Assembly (NCBI GenBank): GCA_021772165.1
Contig: JAJFMM010000139.1
Span: 1-14,711, forward strand
Source of the DNA: Chlamydiota bacterium
Lineage (GTDB): Bacteria > Chlamydiota > Chlamydiia > Chlamydiales > SM23-39
DNA: 14,711 nt
Reading direction: 5' to 3'
Position numbers and translations under genes: made by a program. A model generated the notes under the pieces. It was not told the DNA's origin and did no database searches. It was given only the letters and a program-made list of their open reading frames with translations. Within the stretch, counting starts at the first letter, position 1; every line of letters starts with the position of its first letter. Shown here in pieces: positions 1-7,300 of the stretch.

Positions 1-1672
1 CGCCCATTCCACCCATGCCCCCCATCATGCCACCCATACCTCCCATTCCACCCATATCCATGGAAGGGCCTGCAGGAGATGCGTTCTTATTCTTAGGCTC
101 AGGCTTATCGGTTACAATCGCTGCGATCGTAATCAACATTCCGGAGATCGAAGCCGCATGAGTCAGTGCACTCTTTGTCACAAGTACGGGATCGAGCACG
201 CCATCTTTAATGAGATCGGAGAATTCGTCTGTAAGACCGTTATAGCCAATAGAACCCTCTTTTTCGGCTACTTTTTCAGCAACCCACTGACCATTTTTTC
301 CGCAGTTTGTTGCAATAGCAGTCAATGGAGCATAAGCAGCTTTGCGGATGATTTCGACACCAATGGCCTCATCGCCTTTTAATTTGAGGGCATCGAGAGC
401 TTTGCAAGCTCTGATTAGCGCAACGCCTCCACCAGGAACAATCCCTTGAGCAATAGCTGCTCGGGTTGCATGGAGAGCATCTTCAATACGCGCTTTTTTC
501 TCATTCGCTTCTGCTTCAGTCATTGCACCGACATTTACAACAGCAACACCACCCGAGAGTTTTGCAAGACGCTCTTCAAGCTTTTCGCGATCGTAGTCAG
601 AAGTAGACTCAGCTATCTCAAATTTAATCTGAGCAATACGCTTTTGCACTTCTTTAGCGTTGCCTGCTCCATCGACGATCGTTGTATTGTCTTTGCTGAT
701 CTTAATCACTTTGGCGCTACCGAGCATCTCTTCGCCGGCATTTTCCAGAGTGTATCCCACCTCTTCAGAAACAACGACAGCTCCTGTTAATATAGCAATA
801 TCGTCCAGCATTGCTTTGCGTCTGTCGCCAAAGCCAGGAGCTTTGACTGCACAAACCGGCATGCCGCCTTTGATCTTGTTCACGACGAGAGTCGCTAGAG
901 CATCTCCATCTACATCCTCTGCAATAATCAGAAGAGGTTTAGTGCTTTTTTCCAAAAACTTTTCGAGAATGGGCACGATCTCTTTGGTTGTAGAGAGCTT
1001 TTTGTCTGTGATGAAAATCGAAGGGTTTTCCAACTCTACGCTCATCTTTTCTGCGTCTGTGATGAAGTAGGGAGAGATATAACCTTTGTCGAACTGTAAT
1101 CCTTCCACAACTTCAAGAACCGTCTCGATCCCTTTCGCTTCACCAATAGAGACAATGCCATCCGTACCGACTTTTTGCATCGCTTCACCGATGATCTCTC
1201 CGATAGCCGGATCATTATTAGCTGAGATGGTGGCGATTTGACGGATCTCTTCAGGAGACTTTACCATCGTTGCCATTGCATCGAGCTCAGCAGTCAATGC
1301 AGCGACAGCTTTTTCAATACCGCGCTTGAGACACATAGGATTGGCTCCGGCAGCTACGTTCTTCACGCCTTCGCTGAAGATCGATTCAGCAAGAACAATG
1401 GCAGTAGTCGTTCCGTCGCCGGCAACCTCAGAAGCTTTTGAGGAAGCTTCTTTAACAAGCTGGGCTCCGAGATTCTCAAATTTGTTTTTCAGTACGATCT
1501 CTTTAGCAACGGTTACTCCGTCCTTTGTCGAAACGGGCGTTCCATGCTCTTTAGCGATGACAACATTGCGTCCTTTAGGTCCCAATGTAACGATAACAGT
1601 TTTTGCAAGAGTTTTAACGCCCTTGAGAATGGACTTGAGAGCTTCTTCATTAAATTGCAGCATTTTTGACAT
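1..1672 (-). CDS. groEL: Chaperonin GroEL (60 kDa), 3' end outside window
   Basis: ATP-driven cytosolic folding chamber that works with the GroES lid. 557 codons are present with no stop; the frame runs off the left edge. It starts MSKMLQFNEEAL and is intact throughout. The ATPase residues are present: Asp51 in TKDGV, Asp86 in AGDGTTTA and Asp398 in RIEDALHATR, plus the TLGPKGRNV nucleotide loop at 29-37. The visible C-terminus is a GGM-rich tail with at least seven Gly-Gly-Met-like units, of the kind that fills the cavity floor in many GroELs. The ATG at 1672 was chosen because AAAGGAG lies 9 bases upstream; a second Met at codon 4 is less well placed. It is second in an operon, 14 bases after groES. 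Family assignment is certain; which chlamydial GroEL paralogue it is cannot be settled here. Confidence 0.98.
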   Translation of the reverse strand, partial: MSKMLQFNEEALKSILKGVKTLAKTVIVTLGPKGRNVVIAKEHGTPVSTKDGVTVAKEIVLKNKFENLGAQLVKEASSKASEVAGDGTTTAIVLAESIFSEGVKNVAAGANPMCLKRGIEKAVAALTAELDAMATMVKSPEEIRQIATISANNDPAIGEIIGEAMQKVGTDGIVSIGEAKGIETVLEVVEGLQFDKGYISPYFITDAEKMSVELENPSIFITDKKLSTTKEIVPILEKFLEKSTKPLLIIAEDVDGDALATLVVNKIKGGMPVCAVKAPGFGDRRKAMLDDIAILTGAVVVSEEVGYTLENAGEEMLGSAKVIKISKDNTTIVDGAGNAKEVQKRIAQIKFEIAESTSDYDREKLEERLAKLSGGVAVVNVGAMTEAEANEKKARIEDALHATRAAIAQGIVPGGGVALIRACKALDALKLKGDEAIGVEIIRKAAYAPLTAIATNCGKNGQWVAEKVAEKEGSIGYNGLTDEFSDLIKDGVLDPVLVTKSALTHAASISGMLITIAAIVTDKPEPKNKNASPAGPSMDMGGMGGMGGMMGGMGGMG

Positions 1673-1681
1673 GAGCTTTTT

Positions 1682-1688
1682 CTCCTTT
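1682..1688 (-). promoter_or_regulatory. groEL ribosome binding site overlapping groES stop
   Basis: The minus strand reads AAAGGAG, 9 bases before the groEL ATG. Its first two A residues are the last two bases of the groES TAA stop codon, so a ribosome finishing groES sits on the groEL initiation site. This predicts translational coupling and fixes the groEL start. Confidence 0.85.
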
Positions 1689-1971
1689 ATGATAGTACTG
1701 CGAGGAGATCATCCTCGGATAGAATTAAACTTTCATCTTGAACTTCTGTTCCCGAATAGGAAGAGAAGAGAACCTGATCACCAACGTTTAGATCGAGGGG
1801 ATGGCAGCGGCCTTTGTCATCTGTCCTTCCTGGACCAACAGCTAGAACCGTTCCTTGACGAGGTTTTTCCTTTGCGGTATCCGGCAGAAGGATGCCTCCT
1901 TTTGAAGTAGTAGCTTCATTGCGCTTTACAAGGACACGATTGCCAAGAGGCTTTAATTTGTTTTTTTCCAT
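1687..1971 (-). CDS. groES: Co-chaperonin GroES (10 kDa)
   Basis: Heptameric lid of the GroEL chamber. 94 residues, starting MEKNKLKPLGNRVLVKR. The mobile loop is visible around residues 17-30, with the GGILL segment that docks on GroEL, followed by LPDTAKEKPRQGTVLAVGPG and the C-terminal LILSEDDLLAVL strand. The reading frame stays open upstream to 2064, but the ATG at 1971 has GGAG five bases before it and matches the family start. Compared with typical GroES, the segment between GTEV and LIL is about three residues shorter (QDES in place of the usual longer acidic turn). First gene of the groESL operon, preceded by a CIRCE-like operator and two candidate promoters. Confidence 0.97.
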   Translation of the reverse strand: MEKNKLKPLGNRVLVKRNEATTSKGGILLPDTAKEKPRQGTVLAVGPGRTDDKGRCHPLDLNVGDQVLFSSYSGTEVQDESLILSEDDLLAVLS

Positions 1972-2011
1972 AGACACTCCAAAAGAATCAGTTGATTTGA
2001 TTTTGTGAAAC

Positions 2012-2040
2012 ATCCTAGGCAGCGTCTGATTCCTTGTCAA
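2012..2040 (-). promoter_or_regulatory. Near-consensus housekeeping promoter for groES (proximal)
   Basis: On the minus strand a perfect TTGACA (2040-2035) is followed by a 17-base spacer and TAGGAT (2017-2012). The predicted transcript starts near 2005, leaving a leader of about 35 bases before the groES ATG. It lies downstream of the CIRCE-like element, which would sit about 18 bases upstream of this -35 box. Sequence match only; there is no expression evidence. Confidence 0.6.
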
Positions 2041-2057
2041 GAGCTTATGAGCAAAAA

Positions 2058-2084
2058 CTAGCAATCCGAGAAATGAATTGCTAA
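2058..2084 (-). promoter_or_regulatory. Degenerate CIRCE operator (HrcA binding site) upstream of groES
   Basis: On the minus strand the arms TTAGCAATT and GATTGCTAG flank a 9-base spacer. The CIRCE consensus is TTAGCACTC-N9-GAGTGCTAA, so spacing is exact and each arm matches 7 of 9 positions. The core inverted repeat TAGCAAT-N11-ATTGCTA is perfect, and the main departure (C to A at arm position 7) occurs in both arms. CIRCE is the operator of the HrcA heat-shock repressor and is found before groESL in Chlamydia and many other bacteria. The position, about 90 bases before groES, fits that role. The hrcA gene is not in this window. Confidence 0.78.
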
Positions 2085-2113
2085 ATCATACTCAACTCTT
2101 CGCATCCACAAGA
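2085..2113 (-). promoter_or_regulatory. Candidate distal groES promoter abutting CIRCE
   Basis: On the minus strand a good -10 box, TATGAT, occupies 2090-2085, directly against the upstream edge of the CIRCE-like repeat. Transcription would begin inside the operator, the classical geometry for HrcA repression. No good -35 hexamer is seen at 16-18 bases (the 17-base position reads TCTTGT; a TTGTGG lies at 15), so the call rests on the -10 and its placement. Confidence 0.45.
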
Positions 2114-2251
2114 GTTCCCTTTTAGCTAACGCCCCCCATCCAGACGAATATTGAATCTGATCGAAAAAAATATTTGCCTTATCGCTTTACTTTTTCTTAC
2201 CTTCATGTGCACACTTTCTTCATTTAATTCGTGATGAATCACACAAACAAC

Positions 2252-2255
2252 AGGA
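2252..2255 (+). promoter_or_regulatory. Ribosome binding site that decides the sulfotransferase start
   Basis: AGGA with a 5-base gap to the ATG at 2261. The upstream in-frame candidates at 2231 (GTG) and 2234 (ATG) have no comparable sequence before them, and starting at 2261 gives a cleaner signal peptide. Confidence 0.6.
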
Positions 2256-2260
2256 AGGAT

Positions 2261-3043
2261 ATGCGCAAAGTAACGCAGATATTATTTTTGATTTTCGGTT
2301 TTTTTTCATGCTCTGCTAATGCATCTGATACAACTGAACCCCTTGGGGTCTCTCACCCCGTACAGATTTTTACTCTTCCTAAATCAGGCACCTGGCTAAT
2401 ACAAAAAATAATGCACCAGTTGTCGATCAATTACCAAACTGCCCATTTGACCGACGAACAAAATAATTCATATTCATTCAGCGGAAGAAGGGTTATAAAC
2501 ATAAGAGATTTGAGAGATTTTTTTTCTTCATTAAGAAGTTTCTCTAACAAAGTTATTGAAAAAGGAATACGCACTGGCATAACACATGGTGGGTTTAATC
2601 CCGTTGATCAATGCGAAGAATGGATGTCCATGTCTGCTGATCAGCAGTTAATGGCCTTAATCACGCTAAGCGAACCCATCCCTTTGCCGAAGCTTATCAT
2701 CTTGAACAGTATTATCGTGGCTGACACTCAAGTACAACAATCCCATTATGACCCTAGCATTCTAATAACTAAATTCGAATCTTGGATTGGCGAAAAAGGC
2801 GGAGGAAGTTTTTCGGAATTCTCAACAACATTAGAAAAAACCTTAAACCACTTTGGAAGTTCCATCGAACAAGAAACGATAAATCATGTTTACCAAAACT
2901 ATTACGGAGACACCGCTACCTTTGACAAAGGACAGATAGGGCGATGGAAAGAGGATTTCAAGGCTGAGCATATTGCAGCATTTAAAGAACTATGGAACAA
3001 CTATTTGATCAATTGGGGATATGAAAGCGATGCAAACTGGTAG
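2261..3043 (+). CDS. Sulfotransferase-fold protein with N-terminal signal peptide
   Basis: 260 residues. Numbering from the ATG at 2261, residues 1-21 form a signal peptide (MRKVTQILFLIFGFF core, likely cleavage after SANA). The rest has sulfotransferase hallmarks in the correct order: PKSGTWLIQKI at 40-50 (5'-phosphosulfate loop), His62 in TAHL about 20 residues before the next motif (candidate catalytic base), VINIRDLRDFFSSLRSF at 78-94 (3'-phosphate site with Arg and Ser) and FDKGQIGRWKEDF near 221-233 (the C-terminal PAPS-binding RKGxxGxW-like segment). Such enzymes move sulfate from PAPS to hydroxyl or amine groups. PAPS is cytosolic, so an exported version is odd and could be an effector acting in the host or a repurposed fold. 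Base composition is AT-rich against its neighbours, suggesting transfer. Acceptor unknown. It ends 10 bases from the convergent NamZ gene. Confidence 0.8.
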   Translation: MRKVTQILFLIFGFFSCSANASDTTEPLGVSHPVQIFTLPKSGTWLIQKIMHQLSINYQTAHLTDEQNNSYSFSGRRVINIRDLRDFFSSLRSFSNKVIEKGIRTGITHGGFNPVDQCEEWMSMSADQQLMALITLSEPIPLPKLIILNSIIVADTQVQQSHYDPSILITKFESWIGEKGGGSFSEFSTTLEKTLNHFGSSIEQETINHVYQNYYGDTATFDKGQIGRWKEDFKAEHIAAFKELWNNYLINWGYESDANW

Positions 3044-3053
3044 TTTTCTCTCC

Positions 3054-4280
3054 CTATGAATACTGAGGGAGGAGGTATTGCTTGCGTTTGGCGCGAAACT
3101 CCTCTCTCTCTTTGCTCTGGAAGTTGATCAACTTCCAAGCAGGATATTTTTCTTCCATCAAGATGCGTAAAATGGCCTCCGTTCCATTGGCTTTATGAAA
3201 TGGATCTTTATCTCCCGACTTCGCTAGTCGCATCGCCAATTCTTTTGGATAGAGGCTTTTTAACATACCGATCAGAAGATACTGAACGGAGAGAGGTCGA
3301 TAGAGAAGATGGTCTGTGATTCGGATCAGAACGCCCTGACAGCTCTCCCCTTTGTAGAGTCCATAGAAAGGCTTGAAATAGAAGGGAACAAAGTACACTC
3401 CGGGTAGATTCTGCGCATTGAGTGCTTCGGCATATTTTTTAGCATTGATCCATGGGGCACCGGCTATTTTAAAAGGAAGAGTATAGCCAACTCCAATATT
3501 GAGAATTTTCAACTGCCCGAGAGGCCCTGTGGTTGGGTAGAAAAAAGGAGTATCCTCTTCGGGAATGTAGGGACTCGGTGGCATCCAGGAGAGCCCTGTA
3601 TCTCGAAAACTCATAGACCTTTTCCATCCCTTCATCGGAACGATCTTGAGTTTGCAGCTGATGTTATACTCTTTATTGAAAAACTGAGCTAACTCGCCGA
3701 TTGTCATGCCGTGGCAATAGGGGACATTGATGTAGCCGATAAAGGAGCGCCACTTTTCTTCGAGCATCGGCCCATCGATTGTTTCGCCATTGATGGGATT
3801 AGGTCTATCGAGCACGATCACCTCTATGCCTCTTTTGGCAGCCTCTTCCATGGCATAAAAAAGAGTGGAGGGATAGGTATAAGCTCTCGCACCTACGCAT
3901 TGAATGTCATAAATGAGGACATCGATCTCTTTAAGCATCGCCTGTGTCGGGCGGCGAGTCTCTCCATGAAGACTATAAACGGGCAAGTGAGCCCACTTTC
4001 CATTTTCGACTGTCTCTTCAGCATAGGCTTGGCCATCGATTCCATGTTCAGGACTGAAAAGCGCTACAATTTGAAGATCCGGATGATCGAGAAATAGCTG
4101 AATTGTTGGGCGGAGATGTCGATCTATGCCAGTATGATTCGTAACGATTCCGATTCTTTTGCCCACTAAATCTTGATCGTGTTTTTCTTCAAAAAATACT
4201 TCAACGCCGGGAGTCACCTCTGCTTTGGCGAAAAGAGGCATTGTGCAAAAGAAAAGTAGAAGAGAAAAAATCCAGCGCAT
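3054..4280 (-). CDS. Secreted DUF1343 / NamZ-type exo-beta-N-acetylmuramidase
   Basis: 408 residues from the ATG at 4280, which gives a clean signal peptide (MRWIFSLLLFFCTMPLFAKA, cut before EV). A GTG at 4298 would add six residues and cannot be excluded; neither start has a well-spaced ribosome site. The family signature is clear: GIVTNHTG near 44-51, LFSPEHG at 74-80 (Glu78 a candidate catalytic acid), YDIQCVGARAYTYPSTLFY at 124-142, VLDRPNPINGETIDGP at 156-171, CHGMTIGEL and W232MPPSPYIP. Characterised members (B. subtilis NamZ/YbbC) release terminal MurNAc from peptidoglycan fragments. The segment usually reading like EGTNxSEGRGTTxPFE is here GQLKILNIGVGYTLPFK, so it belongs to a divergent branch and substrate detail is uncertain. 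Predicted periplasmic; divergent from putA. Confidence 0.88.
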   Translation of the reverse strand: MRWIFSLLLFFCTMPLFAKAEVTPGVEVFFEEKHDQDLVGKRIGIVTNHTGIDRHLRPTIQLFLDHPDLQIVALFSPEHGIDGQAYAEETVENGKWAHLPVYSLHGETRRPTQAMLKEIDVLIYDIQCVGARAYTYPSTLFYAMEEAAKRGIEVIVLDRPNPINGETIDGPMLEEKWRSFIGYINVPYCHGMTIGELAQFFNKEYNISCKLKIVPMKGWKRSMSFRDTGLSWMPPSPYIPEEDTPFFYPTTGPLGQLKILNIGVGYTLPFKIAGAPWINAKKYAEALNAQNLPGVYFVPFYFKPFYGLYKGESCQGVLIRITDHLLYRPLSVQYLLIGMLKSLYPKELAMRLAKSGDKDPFHKANGTEAILRILMEEKYPAWKLINFQSKEREEFRAKRKQYLLPQYS

Positions 4281-4309
4281 ACTCCATATATAGTGCACCT
4301 CAAAATCTT

Positions 4310-4338
4310 TTGTGCAAAGAATCTGTTTGTGCTATAGA
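4310..4338 (+). promoter_or_regulatory. Possible putA promoter
   Basis: TTGTGC (4310-4315), a 17-base spacer and TATAGA (4333-4338) lie 37 bases before the putA ATG. Both boxes match the consensus only partly (3 of 6 and 4 of 6). The same two hexamers recur at 4327-4332 and 4352-4357 with a 19-base spacer, so which pair works, if either, is open. Confidence 0.35.
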
Positions 4339-4375
4339 TACAAATGTTTCATATAGACGCGTTATTGGGGGAATC

Positions 4376-7300
4376 ATGGCAGCCGAATCTGCATATATAG
4401 AAGAGGCCTTTGAGATACTCGACTCTGTCCGTGATAAACCGCAGACATTGCAAGAGAGAAAGAGGCTGAGCTTTGATTTAGCTGCGCTGATGCTGCGCGA
4501 GGCTGTTCGCACAATGACGCGCCAGGAAAAATCCGTCCAAGAGCAGCTCTCTCGCATGATGGAAGATCCTGTAGGCAAGGCGTTCACGACAGCGATGACA
4601 GACCAGTGTTTCCGCAGCACGAACAACTGGCGCGTCGCCGACCAGCTGATTCACCTACTCAATCAGTATGGAGTGCCTCAATACCTAGATTGGTTCAAGC
4701 GATCGGAACTGTATGCTTTTCGATCTCTGGGATCCAAGCTTGCGCAATTTCTCGTTCCCCTTGCTACGGCATCTTTGAGAAGTGAAACGTCGCGCGTTAT
4801 TCTACCAGGTGAATCGGAGCCTCTCAACAAGCACATCCTCGAACGCAAAGCCCAAGATGTACAGCTCAATTTCAATCACCTAGGGGAAGCCATTCTCAGT
4901 GAGAGCGAAGCTAAAAAGAAACTTCAGACCTATCTAGATGATCTATCGAATCCCAATATCGACTACATCTCCGTCAAGATCTCTACCATTTTCAGCCAGA
5001 TTAATCTCATCGATTTTGCTGGAACGGTTGATGGAATCTCAGAGAGGCTTCGCCTTCTTTACCGCGCGGCCATTGCCCATCCTTTTACCGATAAGGAAGG
5101 AAAGCAGAGGAGTCGATTCATCAATTTAGACATGGAAGAGTACCGCGATCTGAATCTTACTGTTGCTGCCTTTCTCAAAGTACTCGACGAGCCGGAGTTT
5201 TTTGATTATTCCGCAGGTATTGTACTGCAAGCCTATCTACCCGATTCCCATGAGTTTCAAAAGAAATTGACAGAGTGGGCTAAAAAGCGCGTCCAAAGCG
5301 GCGGAGCTCCCATCAAAATCCGTATTGTCAAAGGCGCAAATCTCGCACTGGAACAGTTCGAAGCCTCCCTTCGCGACTGGGAACAAGCTCCCTATCCTTC
5401 TAAAATTGAAGTAGACGCCAACTATAAGAGAATGGTGATCTATGGCTGTATTCCGGAAAACGCTAGAGCCGTTCGGTTGGGAATCGCGAGCCACAATCTT
5501 TTCGACGTCGCTTTCGCCATGCTGATCCGCCTCGAAAATGGGGTAGAAGCGTATGCAGAGTTTGAGATGCTCGAGGGGATGGCAGACCACATTCGCCGAG
5601 TCGTCCATAAATTAGCCGGCGAGATGCTCCTTTACTGTCCGATTGCCACGAAAGATGAGTTTCAGCATGCGATCGCTTATCTGATTCGCCGTCTCGATGA
5701 GAATACCGGGCCTGAAAACTTCCTTCGCCATGTCTTTGGCCTCAAGCCGGGAACAGATACTTGGGATGCACAAACTACGCTCTTTTCTCAAAGCTGTGAT
5801 GAGATCGAATCGGCCAGCTTAAAACCTCGTCGTAAACAAAACCGCCTACTCCATCATGATGAGCCTGACCTGCACCATCCGTTTGAGAACGAAGCTGATA
5901 CTGATTTCTCTTCTGACGAGAACCAGCGCTGGGCGCTCGATATCCTAAAAACCTGGAAAGAGTTGAAGCATAAACCCATTCCTCTGGTCATCGATGGAAA
6001 AGAAGATCAAGCCAATGAAGAGGGTATTGGGACCAGTCCTTCTGCCCCGGGCAAAACTCTTTATCACTACGCAAAAGCCACAAAAGAGCATATAGACAAA
6101 GCGCTTGCATGCGCAAAGAAGCATCAGAAAGAGTGGTCTTCTACCAGCGTTGAGCATCGCAGTATGCTGCTTGCCAAAGCCGCACAAAAAATGCGAGAGC
6201 GACGATCTGAGCTCACGGGAGCTATGGTTGTCGATGCAGGCAAAACTATCTTTGAGGCTGATCCCGAGATCTCTGAAGCGATCGATTTCGCAGAATATTA
6301 CCGCCGTCAGATGGTTCGGATGTCAGAGATGAGCGACATTAGCTGGAAAGCAAAGGGAACGATCCTCGTTACGCCTCCCTGGAACTTCCCCTGCGCCATA
6401 CCGGCCGGCGGACTTTTGGCTGCACTTATTACGGGAAATTGTGTGCTCTTCAAACCCTCCTCCGAGGTCATTCTGATTGCCTGGCATCTCGTCAATGCTC
6501 TCTGGGATGCTGGAATTCCAAAAGAAGTCCTTCAGTTTGTACCTTGCTCCGGTGCCGGCGTCGGCAGCGATCTCATCACCGATACAAGACTCGATTGCGT
6601 AATTCTGACAGGAGGAACTTCAACGGCGCGTAAATTCCTTGAACTGCGCCCGGGACTCGATCTCGCTGCTGAAACTGGCGGTAAAAACGCCCTGATCATC
6701 ACGGCTCTTGCCGATCGCGACCTCGCCATCAAAGATCTTGTTCAATCTGCTTTTGGACATAATGGTCAAAAGTGCAGCGCCGCCTCTCTGGCTATCCTCG
6801 AAGCTGAAGTTTACGACGATCCCCACTTCCTCAGTAACCTTAGGGAAGCTGTGGCGAGTCTGCCGGTTGGGCTTTCTTGGGATCCTGCAACAAAAATCAG
6901 CCCGCTCATCCATCCGCCGACAGATGAGCTCCTCAAAGGCCTCACCACCCTGGAAGAAGGGGAAGAGTGGCTCTTAGAGCCTAAACCGGATCCACTCAAT
7001 CCGAATCTCTGGAGCCCTGCCATCAAACTTGGTGTAAAGCAGGGAGGGTTTACTCATCAGACAGAGCTATTTGGACCTGTCCTAGGGCTCATGCGCGCGG
7101 ACAATCTCCGCCATGCAGTTGAATTAGCCAATGACACGCCCTACGGCCTCACGTCCGGCATACACAGTCTCGACGAGCGCGAGCAAGCCTATTGGACAGA
7201 TCATATTGAAGCGGGTAACTGCTATATCAATCGCACCATTACAGGCGCTATCGTTCGACGCCAGCCCTTCGGCGGAACAAAAGCCAGTAGCTTCGGAAAT

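Noticed and set aside
446..1070. Two long plus-strand open frames (446-790 and 660-1070)
   Set aside because: Shadows opposite groEL; low-complexity Ser/Phe-rich translations and no ribosome sites.
1326..1910. 194-codon open frame on the plus strand
   Set aside because: It is antisense to groEL and groES, whose own frames are certain; its translation shows no family features.
2231..2242. GTGAT-GA-ATCAC inverted repeat before the sulfotransferase gene
   Set aside because: A 5-base repeat in AT-rich sequence is expected by chance, and no promoter boxes place it as an operator.
3050..3071. CTCCCT/AGGGAG hairpin between the convergent sulfotransferase and NamZ genes
   Set aside because: Only a 6-base stem with a 10-base loop, no T-run on either strand, and it overlaps the NamZ coding end; too weak for a terminator.
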